A stretch of DNA of 64,000 nt, from the NCBI RefSeq assembly GCF_018143015.1, contig NC_054752.1, positions 3,038,001 to 3,102,000 of the forward strand. The letters run 5' to 3'. Positions 12,001-22,800 of the stretch are shown piece by piece. A program made the position numbers and the translations under genes. The stretch comes from Lytechinus variegatus. Lineage: Eukaryota; Echinodermata; Echinoidea; Temnopleuroida; Toxopneustidae. Under the pieces are notes generated by a model that did no database searches, was not told the DNA's origin, and was given only the letters and a program-made list of their open reading frames with translations. The stretch's first letter is position 1. The number at the start of each line of letters is the position of its first letter.

Positions 12001-15000
12001 GTCTATCCTCTCATCTATTTTCTTTTTCTCTCCTGTCCGCTTATCCGCCTTCCTACAGCTTATTTATTTACGGCTTCAATCACATTTTTCGCGCATTTTA
12101 TTCTTTCCAGGTCATTTTATATATTTTTTTCTCCTTTTATATATACACATCATTGAATCCAGTTTGCTTGAGTCCACGATGGCATGTGTTCTACCTACGT
12201 TTAGCAGCACCCATCCATCTTCTCAGGGCATTCTCTCTTTTCTTTTTCGGGGGGGGGGGGTGGGGGTGGGGAAGGGTGGATATATTTTAGGACGGGTTGT
12301 TTTGTCCTATACAAACTATATTACTTGATAACTTCGTATTTATTTTGTGAGTATTATTTCTCTCTCATTTATTTTTTTTTCTCATTTGATTACATATGTC
12401 TGTATTTGTACTCTGTTATTGGTTTTGTTATCTATTTTTGAGGGGCCCACATTGTACAAGCATTGCTTTTTAGTGGGTCCCTCCATTTCCATCTTAATTT
12501 AATTTCTATTGAAAAATAGTATACTTATTTAAAACCTCCAATGTGTTGCCCAAATCGTGTAAGTTTTATTCACAACATATGTATTATTATTTTTGTTTCT
12601 TTGCAATGGATACAAATACTTATGTTTATATATATGGTATACAATTTGTTTTTGTTTGATGGAAGTGAAATAAATAAAATTGAATTGAATTGAATTGTTT
12701 TCTTGATGTTTACGATTGATCGTACATAGTAGTCAATGAAATCACGGAATCGTTTAAAAAATGGTCTACGATGATTCCTAAGCTTTGTGTTACGTGCTCT
12801 TAGAGTCTTGTGTGAATGATGCACTTATGGATAGCACTCTAAATGTTCACTGAATGACATGAATGATGGGTAAACGAAGATCATCTAATAATAATCCGCT
12901 CTTATAAAGCGCTTCATACATCGGAACGACGTGTCAAAGCGCTTTACAGATATTACTACCCCGGTCATCGGATTCAATCAGTCATTCCCGCACACAATGT
13001 ATACACATCCTCCACTCCCTGGTGAGTATTTCAGTCAGTCGCCGGTGAGGCACACACAGTACTTTACAAGCTACAATGACTTTCACATCGTACTGGGTAC
13101 CCATTTAACACCTGGGTCGAGAGTGGCAAAGTGTGGATTAACACCTTGGGTTGTTATAAGGCGAGAGTCAGAACAACTACAACACGGCTCCTCCACCTAG
13201 ATGTAAATAATACTCATATCTGACTATTCTCTTGTCCTAACGAGAACACATTCATTTTATAGTAGAAAAAATAGACCTTATGCACATGACATTATCTCAA
13301 AGCGCCCTCCTTCAGTGGATATTTGAATACGCGCAAGAGCAGCATATCACTAACCTGCCAACAGATGCAAGTCAATCGCTTCAGCCTCTAAGATGGCAGT
13401 GCATTGACGTCAGCGCATAAGGTCTATTAAAGAAAAACACATTACCAGTGGCGTACCTAGAAGTGTCGCCAGAATTGGACGATGAGAATAAAAAAAATAC
13501 ATATTTTCCTATCCAACTAAAACTATTATCAAATGTCGTGTGTTTTTTAAAACAGATAAAGCCTACCTTCTTCATATCTTCGTACTTGAGAAAGAGAACA
13601 TTAGGATGATTTCTCTTCCTCCACCATGGTAATACGTTTTCAAACCAGGATCCTCGGGGAGCTGTTGGGAGAAATGAGAACCAGTTTGAATAAACTAATT
13701 TTTTTACATCTTTACGCACGACTGGAACATGTTCTTAGGTCATAAATAAATTACATAGGGATATCACATAGCACAAAAAAGGACCACCAATCCTGGGTAA
13801 TGTCATTCGTAACTTACGAACAAATTTATGAAACACCCACCAGGTGGGACGATTAATGATAATAAAAAAATGCATAGACACATGACATGATTAAACGTTA
13901 TATTCGCCATACTAACACGCAAGAGAATAATTGTGGAACTTGTGCGCTCTTGATCTTTAGGGGTATTTTTGAATAGCATATTATTACCCCGGCCATCGGA
14001 TCATGGCTTGCCCGCATACAATATATGCACCTTCTTCACTCCCTGGGGAGCATTCTACAAGAGTTCCAAGACTCAATTGCTAGGCATACTACATAGGCTT
14101 TCGCATCCTACCAGGTACCAATTAATTATAACCTAGGTAGAAAGTTGCAAAGTGTGGATTAACGCCTTGCCAAAGGACACTATACAGTGCGTATCAAAAA
14201 AAGTTTACACTTTGAAAAAGCCATGGGAATTAAAAAATATACAACGTGTGGGTATTTTTTTCACATATATTCTTGGGTTTGGGTCTCATCTATCCAATGA
14301 AAGTAAAAGTTTTGAAAGAATGTCACACTTGAGTGAGCACTGTCCATTTTTGTAAAGCTCGCAGAAATCTGTTTGCGCAGAAATGCTCGTTTTCAGACTG
14401 TGTCAAGGGTATAGGGCGAAATCAAACTTACCCTGCGAAACATTTTTCATACATTTCCCTTGCACTTTTAGTCAATTGAAATAAAACGGATACATTCAAG
14501 CAGTTTGTAACAATTTTACCATCCAAATTGAATTTTCAATACTTAGTAAGCACATCTTACTACCCCTTTTGTGCCAGCTGGATCTGAGGACATAACTGAA
14601 TCTGAACAAAAGTTTATACATGTATCAGACATCTCCAGCATTTTTCACTAAGTTTTTATCATATAAAGTGGGTTTTCATTTCACTTTTTATTGAATACTT
14701 GTTTCTCCATACTTTTCCCAAGCTTGACAATGATTTACAAAATGAAAATCAAGCCTAAGCCATTTCATGTAATCACAGCTCAGTGTAAACCAAATATCGT
14801 CACGATGGCCTCGGTGTGTGGGGGAGTGGGGTGGGGCGCAATGCACTTTTCGAAATGTTTTGGGCAAGGAAACAAGTTTTAAAAGGTACAAGATATCTTT
14901 AAATCAATTGTACTAGTTAAATTCCACGTGTTATTCATGATTAAGGTCTACTTTTATTCGCATAACTATTTCAAAGTTCAGCGCAAATAATTTTTCACTA

Positions 15001-18000
15001 ACTTTTCAAAAGTAAGTGGTGCTCACTCAAGCGGAAATATTTTTCGACAGTTATATCGTCACTTGCTTAAATTGATCTATACCAATGTTAGAATGTGGAA
15101 AAATCTTTAGTATGTTACAAATATATAATTTTACAGGATTTTTTTCAAAGTGTGAACTTTTTTTGATACACACTGCAGACCGCGGTGGGATTCGAAAACA
15201 CGACTCTCTATTTTCAAGGCGAGAGTCAGAACCACTGCACCACGGCTCTCCCAAAATTGATGGGTGTCACATCCCATTTTAGAAATACTTACCCCTATTG
15301 GCAAGAAACTCCTCAAAGAAAACATCCCACGATTCATACGTCGGAAGTCCCGGAATAAAACGACAGAAGTGGTAATAGGAGACAGCCGTATCCTTCGGGT
15401 TTCTGGCAATGTAAATCACCTGAAATTGAAGCATCTCAATCACCTTAGTATAGAGTAACTTAAGAGTGACATCGTGGCTTTTTGATTGTCTTTGATTCTT
15501 TGTTTCATTTTGTTTTTGTTTTCTGGATTTTGCAGATGAGGATATAACATTTCAAAAACCTAAATCCATGTTAATTTTTCAACCGCCTTATTTATTTCCT
15601 CATGTTTTCATTTATTTAACGTCTTGTGATTATGGTAAATAGGCCTGTAGAATGTACTTTTTTTCTGTTTGTTTGTGTATTTGTTTTTTAGCTTTGGGGC
15701 GGGGGTGGGTTCATGTTTACATATTGAGATACTGGTGATTGTTGGACTTTATATTTATATGTACAGCAGCTTTGGCAACTCTTATTTAAATATTGTGTGA
15801 AAAAAATAGATGAGAACAATGGTAGGCGTAGCTTAAATCAAGGTTCCCCAGAGCTATCTCCCCTTTGGTAAAATTGGTGATGCCGAAAACTGTCTCTGTC
15901 GGGAATCGAACCCGGGCCCCCAGCTTTGAACGCCGGTGCCTTAACCACTAGACCACAAAGATGGTTTAGTGGCTAGGGCGACCCCGCTATTGCTTTGATA
16001 GAGTACACGTAATAGCTTTGATCCAGCTGAGGCATGGCGGCTTGTCATTGTTCAAAACCAACCTTCACCTGAAAAAGGAAATTATAATTAGTATTGTGTC
16101 GAAAATCTGTATACATGTATTTGACGGTCAGTCTAATCGGGGTCGCCCTAGCCACTAACCCGTCTCTGTGGTCTAGTGGTTAAGGCACCGGCGTTCAAAG
16201 CTGGGGGCCCGCGGGTTCTATTCCCGGCACACACATTTTTTCGGCATCACCAATTTTCCCAAAGGGTAGATAGCTCTGGGGAACCTAGATTTAAGCTACG
16301 CCTACCATTGTTCTCTTCATCCATTTCTTTCACACTACATATATATATATATATATTCAGCCAGAAAAGGAGTATACTTCAAAGAAATGGGAAGCTGCGT
16401 GAAGTAATTTGTTGTTCGTTGAGAATTGTTCTACCAAAGAAAAAAACACCACTCGGTCAGCACCTAAAGGCCTACGTGACGACCTCTAATTATTCTCGGT
16501 TATCTATGTTGTGTTCCGGTTCCAAAATGTTAGTTCATCGGATACTCTAAGCGTCAAATGAAAGAAAACATACCCCTTGGTGATCAAGCTTTCAAAGTAT
16601 TCGAGTTTAAAATGGGCAGTACCTTGCGGAGGCCCGCCCTATATTTGTTGTGTATTTAATTTATCTTTACCTTTGCTTTCGGATCATCAGTTCGGATACC
16701 CGGAGGTAGGAATGGCGAGTGACAGTGAGATTTGAGCATCCTTGGAGATGGCATCTTCTCGGCCAAATCAACAAATGCTGGTGATGTCTGAAATGTTGCA
16801 ATAAATGGATATTCATTACAATGACGTCATACTCAATATCGATCTTTAATTCCAAAACGTTCACGGAAATATTTGTTCTACTTACACGTGGGCCCAGGAA
16901 TAACGGTTGTATATTCAATATTAGCCAAGAAATAATAGTTGGATTTATACAGTGCTTTTTGCCAAGGAATACTTAGGTCAATTATAATTTCCTCTACTGT
17001 AGCTCGAGCTACCCCTTCATCGGCAACGCTCAGTCTACTCAAGATTTCAATCCTACCGGATACCCTTAGTGAATACTCCTCACCTGAGTCGATGTTAGCT
17101 ATTTCTTGCTGAAGGGAAACCTGTAATGGTTGGCGTTTGAATCCACGACATTCCCAACAATTTATAAAATGCAAAAAGCGAAATGAGCATTTTTCTTCAA
17201 ATTAATTTTGTGACAGTTTGACCATGATAGTTAATCTACATTTAATTTCCTCTCTAGGTGATATTGTATTGATTCCTGCAGAAAGTCACCTTTAACACAT
17301 TTCTGTACAAATAAATTATACAAGAAATCAATGATACAGAGATTGTATCATATTGCAAAAAAATATTATAATTTTTCATGCTTGAAAGGCATGGTTTATA
17401 TCAAAATTATTTTCGAAATATAATCATCAGAAACCTAATATAGTAACAATCTAATTCAGACATTTTCCTTATACATTTGTCACTCATAAGCATTATTGTC
17501 CTGCTGAAATTCCCAGTTGTGTGTCGTATATAGCTCATCGCCGCATTAGTCAAATTGAACACTCTAAAAAATGAAGTGCTAATTCAGCTCTTAAAGAGCG
17601 TATATAGTGACTGCACTTCGGAGTGCTGATTTTCCTCGTTCAAATTTGAACTAGACAAAACAGCACTCCGAAGTGCAGTCACTATACACGCTCTTTAAGA
17701 GCTGAATTAGCACTTCATTTTTTAGAGTGAATTTAGCCATGAATATCATATCAGGTTTCCCATCTTAACATGTTGTACATGACACGCTCCTTTATTTTAT
17801 CCTGTAATGTATTCAAATTATGAATTTAGTCATCTTTCATCGTTATGAGCTTTGATATATGATATATACTTTATTCATGACATCATCACATTGCCATCAT
17901 GGAGGCTGAATGCAAGCATTGCTGTGATTGTGGATTGCAGCTGACAACTATCAATTTACACTTTTTCCTCTATCCTCTGAGGGAGGGCGCTGTGAGATTA

Positions 18001-20060
18001 TATGACGTCAGATCAAAAAATATTATCAAAAAAAAAATACATTCGATCTCTACTTACGGCAATGTTGAGCATGTCTTGCACAAACTCAAGAAATGGGACC
18101 TTCATCATAAGATGGGCGCCTTCTTGGTGACTGGCATCTCCGTCATGTTTAATCAACATACACATATGCTCTACCCACGTTGTACCTTAACAGTTGGCAA
18201 AGATATTAAAATAAAACTGAACATAGAAAAAAATGAAGTCTTATTCTTCATCTTCTGTTGATTACCTCCAGTCCTGGAGAACTGCGGTACCCAGTGGATA
18301 CGCAGAAAAGGTGATTTGATAAAAAAAGGGTTGATTAGTTATGCAGAGGTCCACGCCAATGATCCTACTCCGGTTAGTTCAATACCTTTTGATTTTATTA
18401 CAACACATTTGGTTGTTACATTTGCAATCATTGGTGCTGTGTTTCCGCAGCTTCTGACACTAGACACTTTCCGCACAACAACCCGAATGGACAAACAAAA
18501 ACTGTCCTGCAACGCAAATTGTGTGACATGAGAAAATTTAAACTTTTCGCAACCACAACGCGGACAATAGATCTGCGGTTCGAGTGCAAAATTGTAGATG
18601 GTACTATGGTAACAGCGACAGGTCCGATTTGGGACGACTTTTTTACAACCATCAAGAGCCACATGGCCGTGGTCGTTGATCTCGAGAGGGCCTCTGTAGA
18701 AGCAACAGTCAAACAGCACGCCTCTAGATAGATTCTTACATTGCTTACACTTCGTCCAGGGAGCCTATGCCCCCCAAAACAGGATTTATAAAAAAGATTT
18801 TCATCAAAATATAGGGCTATAATGGATTCAGGTTTTGAAAATAAATATAATATAGTAATCAACAACACCTTGGTATAAGTTGAAATCTTGTCCCCTATTT
18901 TGGGAGAAGTAAAGCATAAAGCCTATGGGCCATAATGGCTTGCCGTTTGTGTAGGAGCCAAAGAAAAAAAACCCCGCTGTTGCCATAGTAGCAGCAAGAA
19001 TTTTGCACACGAACCGCATATCTAATGTCAGCGTTTTTAAATTTGTCGGTGAGAAAAGTCCGAACCACTTAGTACCCCCTTTTTACTCAAATAAAATTTG
19101 AAAATACAATTGATATACATGTAAGTGACCTTATATCTTTGCTTATTTTTCTAAAGACAACTTCTTTTTCTAAAGACAAATGAAGTTGTTTAAAAGTTGT
19201 TTAGATGTTATCATCTTTAAGCATGATATGGGAGCTTTATCCGGAAAATACTCTGTAAGGAGCTGCTCTGCACGATCCTGTAATTCACAAAGTTTACCAG
19301 AGCATGCCAAAGCAGGTGAGATGCCTTCTAAGCTACCTCAGAAACATGTGCATGGGTGTCATCCCGGGATGGGGGGAAATATTCCCACAATTTCACTTGG
19401 AAAATGGCCTTGGTTATCACCCCCCCCCCCCCCATAATTTACGATCGAATATCATAGCATCTATTATGAATCATGTGAGAAGTATGACTATGATATTTAG
19501 GATAAGGAACCCCTCTCCGTAACCATATCAACTTTGGTCATGTTGGTTACAAGCTTTTATCGTTCCAGTCGTAGCGTATTCCGATCTTTAACGGATCTTA
19601 GACAGATCGTATGAAGTGGTCTGACGATACTCATTGGCGGTACTAACCTATAAAGAGGGAACACAGCATAGCGTATGGGAACTTTTTTAAAATGAAAAAT
19701 CGAATGAAGTGAACGAGAAAAAAAATCGAAATTTTTAAAACGAAAATGTGATTTTCAGATAGATTTTGACATATTATTCCTAATAAAACATCGTGTTCCC
19801 CCTTTACCCTTCGCTATTCTTACATGTCTTACTACTTCTTTCTTGATTGTTCAGCACTCCCCCCCCCTTCACCAACTCGTTAAAAACAACATACCTGACT
19901 TGGGATAGGTTACTATGAAGAGATCATCGGGTCGACACTCAAACTCCCTGACACGATCTATCACATCCTTGCGCATGATGTTGGGCATTATGACGCCTTC
20001 ATACTCGTAGCAATCATTGACCACGCAATCGGGAACTTTAGTTGAAAATCCTGAACTCAT
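6009..20060 (-). CDS. Cytosolic sulfotransferase (SULT), tandem copy A, seven coding exons
   Basis: Predicted to transfer the sulfuryl group of PAPS to a small hydroxyl or amine acceptor in the cytosol. Coding exons in gene order are 19895-20060, 18058-18185, 16671-16787, 15293-15419, 13567-13661, 6826-7024 and 6009-6115, totalling 939 bp and 312 residues; vertebrate SULT1 proteins are near 295. All introns are GT-AG and all phases agree. The 127-bp and 95-bp exons match the sizes known in vertebrate SULT genes. The PAPS 5'-phosphosulfate loop TYPKSGTTW is at residues 51-59 and is split between exons 1 and 2. The likely catalytic His is 119, in LKSHCH. The 3'-phosphate-binding residues are Arg143 and Ser151 in [22 protein letters not shown] and RKGVVGDWK (276-284) complete the core. 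The ATG lies 11 nt after a CTTTGCAG, so a 5' untranslated exon is possible. Intron 5 carries a 5.5-kb LINE. No coding defect is seen. The acceptor substrate is unknown. Confidence 0.93.
7159..12696 (+). mobile_element. CR1/Jockey-group LINE in intron 5 of copy A
   Basis: About 5.5 kb, absent from B and C. The empty site in C, GCGATTGATCGTTTTCTTGA near 55882, fixes both edges. The 5' part (7159-8767) has no recognised ORF1. ORF2 spans 8768-11854, followed by an 840-bp 3' UTR with a G-run. The element ends in AATTG repeats. There is no clear target duplication. CR1/Jockey placement rests on the APE-type endonuclease and the reverse transcriptase. Confidence 0.88.
8768..11854 (+). pseudogene. 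LINE ORF2 relic: endonuclease plus reverse transcriptase
   Basis: Would encode the protein that nicks DNA and copies the LINE RNA. The ATG at 8768 begins an acidic N-terminus, followed by the APE-type endonuclease: [14 protein letters not shown] and LTETWL near 9050-9150, then MGDFNIDLL near 9445. Reverse transcriptase follows: [46 protein letters not shown] (about 10340-10905), then a PQGSLLGP-like block near 10930 and FADDSNLFF near 11020. The thumb and C-terminal region continues from 11126 to 11854. The frame changes or stops about six to seven times, so no full protein can be made. This is an old copy compared with the L2-like LINE in B. Confidence 0.88.
12886..13194 (-). mobile_element. 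tRNA-derived SINE, family 2, intron 5 (A)
   Basis: Minus-strand head GGAGCCGTGTTGTAGTTGTT has decayed from a GCCGTGGTGCAGTGGTTCTG type. The 3' end is AAGCGCTTTATAAG... with a TTATTATTA tail. In A and C the B-box part is replaced by AACCCAAGGTGTTAAT; B keeps it. Confidence 0.65.
13976..15252 (-). mobile_element. tRNA-derived SINE, family 3, split by a MITE, intron 4 (A)
   Basis: SINE halves at 13976-14184 and 15176-15252. The minus-strand head is GGGAGAGCCGTGGTGCAGTG with B box TTTTCGAATCCC. The middle is occupied by the TIR element at 14185-15175. The tail end is truncated relative to C. Confidence 0.7.
14185..15175. mobile_element. Tc1/mariner-like non-autonomous element (A)
   Basis: About 991 bp with long terminal inverted repeats starting CAGTGCGTATCAAAAAAAGT, the right end being the inverse with one change. 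TA precedes it; CA follows, probably a mutated TA. No transposase frame is recognised. Inserted into a SINE before the array formed. Confidence 0.8.
15893..15961 (-). tRNA. tRNA-Glu-like pseudogene, left arm (A)
   Basis: On the minus strand: A box TGGTCTAGTGG, anticodon arm CCGGC-GTTCAAA-GCTGG (all five pairs, one G-U), B box GGTTCGATTCC and a 7-bp acceptor TCTTTGT/ACAGAGA with one G-U. The D and T arms resemble tRNA-Glu, but the loop would give anticodon UCA. It sits in an inverted-repeat element, so it is probably a mobile tRNA-like unit rather than a working tRNA. Confidence 0.45.
16165..16236 (+). tRNA. tRNA-Glu-like pseudogene, right arm (A)
   Basis: The same unit on the plus strand, with TCTCTGTGGTCTAGTGGTTA, the same anticodon arm, and a B box altered to GGTTCTATTCC. 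The 3' acceptor half no longer pairs. Confidence 0.4.
16929..17160 (-). mobile_element. Old SINE of the family at 4995, intron 2 (A)
   Basis: Diverged match to the SINE at 4995-5241: AATAATAGTTGGATTTATAC, TAGCTCGAGCTACC, TTTCTTGCTGAAGG and a degraded B box GATTCAAACGCC. Orthologues are at about 39256-39487 and 60845-61074. Confidence 0.6.
17560..17729. mobile_element. Hairpin MITE, 170 bp, intron 2 (A)
   Basis: A near-perfect palindrome with arms of about 70 bp beginning CACTCTAAAAAATGAAGTGC, around a short AT-rich centre. C has the empty site (CAAATTGAATTTAGCC near 61462), so it inserted in the A/B ancestor with at most a 2-bp duplication. Confidence 0.85.
18300..19080. repeat. Unclassified repeat in SULT intron 1 (A)
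   Basis: Contains words shared, partly inverted, with the C-specific element at 52766-54006: ACCATAGTAGCAGCAAGAAT, TTTTGCACACGAACCGCATA and GCAACGCAAATTGTGTGACA. Two such segments face each other near 18490-18640 and 18960-19020, suggesting an old non-autonomous DNA element. Frames here (for example 18339-18719 minus) have no family match. Repeated in B, where the foldback element lands in it, and in C. Confidence 0.45.
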
Positions 20061-20189
20061 ACTGATGCTGCCTGCAAAGCATGTAACGTCATAAGGGGTT
20101 ATGGAAGCTTAAAAGTGCAGCAACAACCAATATCACATAACAGCAAAATAATCAGGAAACAAGATGTTGGGTCTAGCCATGTCGAGTCC

Positions 20190-20740
20190 TTCAGGATAGA
20201 TGATTAGATGACTGAATCTCAGATCTAGTCGTGTTAACATCCTCTAGAATAGCTGATTAGCCGACGAGATCTCGGACCTCATCATTTCAGCATCCTTTAG
20301 AATAGCTGATCAGACAAGATCTTGGTTCTCACTATTTCTATATCCTTTGGAAGAAGTGATCAGATGACAGGATCACAGATCATGTCAACATCCTATATCA
20401 GAGATGAACAGATGGCTCTGTATTCAGGGGTTTCATGCCTCCAGCCGTAGGAGATTGCCAAGATTCTAGAGATCATCGTGTATACATCTTGTAATCTGAT
20501 CATCTCCTCGAAAGGATGATGGAGACGTGACGTGAACTAAGATCGTGTCATCCGATTTTTCGACACGATGGCATCGAAGATCTTGTCATCATTATCTCTT
20601 CTACGTGATGTGTACACAATTAGATCTAAGATTGTGTCATGGAGCTATTGTAGCTCCATGATTGTGTCATCTGATCGCTCCTTCTATGGGATATGGACAC
20701 GATAAGATCGAAGATCGTGTCATCTGATCATCACTTCTCC
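20190..20740. repeat. Degenerate GATC-rich tandem repeats upstream of copy A
   Basis: Loose units of about 65 bp (CATCCTNTAGAATAGCTGATNAG, GATCTCGGACCTCATCATTT) pass into a second set sharing GATCGTGTCATC. CATGGAGCTATTGTAGCTCC near 20638 is a short hairpin. B has the same set at 45860-46400 with a 24-bp loss near 45881. C is cut by the window end. Confidence 0.6.
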
Positions 20741-20777
20741 AGGGTGTGGACAGGATCACGAGGATTATCTGGACATT

Positions 20778-20938
20778 TGGGGAGCGTTTCATGAAAGGAC
20801 TTGTCAGACGTTTTATCCGACAAGTCCCATTTTATCCGACAGTTGCCATAGTAACAGTGCTTCTCAGCCAATCAACATCAAGGAAAGTTGTCAGGTCTAA
20901 CAACTTGTCGGACAAAAGTTTTGATGAAACACTCCCCA
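20778..20938. mobile_element. MITE with GGGGAGCGTTTCATGAAA ends, upstream of A
   Basis: About 161 bp. The termini TGGGGAGCGTTTCATGAAA and the inverse of GATGAAACACTCCCCA form inverted repeats, and internal TTATCCGACA and TTGTCGGACA words add to the fold. No coding capacity. Confidence 0.75.
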
Positions 20939-21639
20939 GGATGGACTCGGCTTAAACAATTGTGGCGATTTTGAGCAAGTTCTACAAAGAGTTAAGTGAC
21001 GTAGTGCTTAATAAATGTGCGCCAAGGTCGCAAAAATAATTATGTATGTCTTTTCATTTTTGTGTACATCATATAAACGGCGATTTTCTCTTTTTTTCAT
21101 GAAAGTATATTAGTACACTATTCTTTATTCTCATGGCATCTGGTTTTCTCTTTATTTCATCAATATAAAACCAAACTGATCTAGATAAGTTCACTCTTTC
21201 TCTCTGGATGGATAGGTCTGTTTTAAAATTTAAAGTTATCACTGGGTATATATTTGGGATAAGTAACGTTTCCCTTTTTGTAGTTATCTCTGCAAGGTTG
21301 GACGGAGTCCGCCCTTTATTGCGTACATTGATTTAATCATATTTCAGATATATTATTTTTGTATATTTTGTATAATGTTCTGTTAAATTTGTATGTAAAT
21401 CTTATGTACAAACATTTTATTTATATTTATTTGTCCTTCAAGTTCATTGCTTACATTATTTTGTAGAAGTAGAAATGTAAATACAAGCTAATGGGTTATC
21501 AAGTATTGGTTTTTTCCCTTATTTTAGTCTGCCCAAAGGTTTCAAAGTCCGTCAGGATTCGATATTTGCATTGTGAATGTGGTGTGAATATGATATTCAA
21601 AAAAATCTTGGTAACTGCAAGTCATCTTTCCCTCAGTAA
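20939..21639. other. Intergenic join between units A and B
   Basis: AT-rich upstream sequence of A passes into the 3' flank of B near 21432. About 105 bp found at the B/C join (47078-47180) is missing here. No promoter element can be assigned with confidence. Confidence 0.55.
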
Positions 21640-21930
21640 TGTTTGATATCACACAATGCACTGATCTCCTCATTTATCTTGTCCAAATACCCACACCCAC
21701 ATTCTCACACACACTCACACCCCCATCCATTCACACACACATATACATCGCTACACATACTCAAGTACACAGTCATTCAAAGACACACACCACACACACC
21801 CACACCCGCACCTCACGAGCAACGTGGCACCTACCCCACTTTCATCAACACATCGATCCCTTAACCATCTATTTAAAGAAGCACAAACATACACATCCAC
21901 ACACACACACACCCCCTAACCCTTCCTAAC
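21640..21930. repeat. CA-rich low-complexity tract, copy B 3' flank
   Basis: Counterpart of the tract at 407-720 and almost identical to the one at 47398-47690. Apparent reading frames are compositional. Confidence 0.75.
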
Positions 21931-22076
21931 CTAAATACCGTCAGTATAGTCGGAGAAAAATTCTATTATGCATGGATTAAGATTCCAAAGATATTTCTCG
22001 CATCATTGCCAAGGTAAAGGCTGTTTTTGGTAGGAGGAAGTTGTACCCGTCTTCACAGAGTTACTCCGACTTTCCT

Positions 22077-22400
22077 CCAACTACTGGTTTCCAAGAGTAT
22101 CTTAGTTGGTTGGAGGAAGGTCGAAGTAACTCTGTCCAGACGGACACTACTCCGACCTTTTCTTCGATTTGGTTTCCTACTACCAACTACTGGTTTCCAA
22201 GAGTATCTTGGTTGGAGGAAGGTCGGAGTAACTCCGTCCAGACGGACACTACTCCGACCTTTTCTTCGATTTGGTTTCCTCCTATACCAACTACTGGTTT
22301 CCAAGAGTATCTTGGTTGGAAGAAGGTCGGAGTAATTCTGTCCAGACGGACACTACTCCGACCTTTTCTTCGATTTGGTTTCCTCCAACCCTTCTCCGAC
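22077..22400. repeat. 102-106 bp minisatellite, three units (B)
   Basis: Units start at 22077, 22183 and 22287. One unit more than copy A, with small insertions between units (TA, TATA). Confidence 0.8.
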
Positions 22401-22514
22401 TAAACAACCTAAGTAAGTTGGTCGTGATATGAGAAATATCTTTGATATTTTAACATCTTTACTCCATGATAGAACTTTACACCGACTATAACATCCTACG
22501 TCTGATCCAGGCTA

Positions 22515-22800
22515 CACTGTTAGAAAATTTATCCTTAAAATAAAAGAAGTTCCTGCAGCAGAGGCTCGAGAACACCAGTAATCTTAACATATTGCGTCAT
22601 CTTACAGGAAATTGGTATTTGGTGTATGGAACTTTACAAATTTCCTTTAAGAAAACACCCTTTTCCCCTTTTTGAACAGACCTGTCCTGTTAAAGTGCAT
22701 AAACAAAATTCTTGTTTTATGAATTTACAAGATGATTCTGTTATTGCTTTCTGCAAAATCTTCTTTCTTTTTTTTCTGTAAAATCAGGGGTTTTTTTAAG
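22515..22800. mobile_element. CACTGTTA MITE, right end eroded (B)
   Basis: Same insertion as the one at 1523, but the right terminal repeat has decayed (a T-run followed by AAGTTATAG). Shared with C. Confidence 0.75.

Larger units (their letters stand above)
15793..16337. mobile_element. Inverted-repeat element with two tRNA-Glu-like units, intron 3 (A)
   Basis: Arms at about 15793-15987 and 16138-16337 are near-perfect inverses around a spacer of about 150 bp. Each arm has one tRNA-like unit and they point away from each other. The outer edges read TGTGTGAAAAAAATAGATGA and its inverse. The same element is at 38115-38662 and 59704-60251. Confidence 0.8.

Noticed and set aside
14688-14891. 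Frames on both strands inside the Tc1-like element
   Set aside because: No transposase motif. They persist because the copies are recent duplicates.
15130-15409. Minus-strand 92-residue frame starting [11 protein letters not shown]
   Set aside because: Wrong frame across SULT exon 4. The correct frame gives [18 protein letters not shown] with proper splice sites.
16667-16918. Minus-strand 83-residue frame [12 protein letters not shown]
   Set aside because: Wrong frame across SULT exon 3. The true frame gives [18 protein letters not shown].
18339-18719. 126-residue Cys-rich frame on the minus strand in intron 1
   Set aside because: Lies in repeat sequence within a SULT intron, overlaps frames on the other strand and has no recognised domain. 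Copy B is split by the foldback element.
22027-22403. Repetitive 102-120 residue frames in two frames plus one on the other strand
   Set aside because: All follow from a minisatellite with a unit length near a multiple of three. Unit number varies between copies and no splice or poly(A) context is seen.
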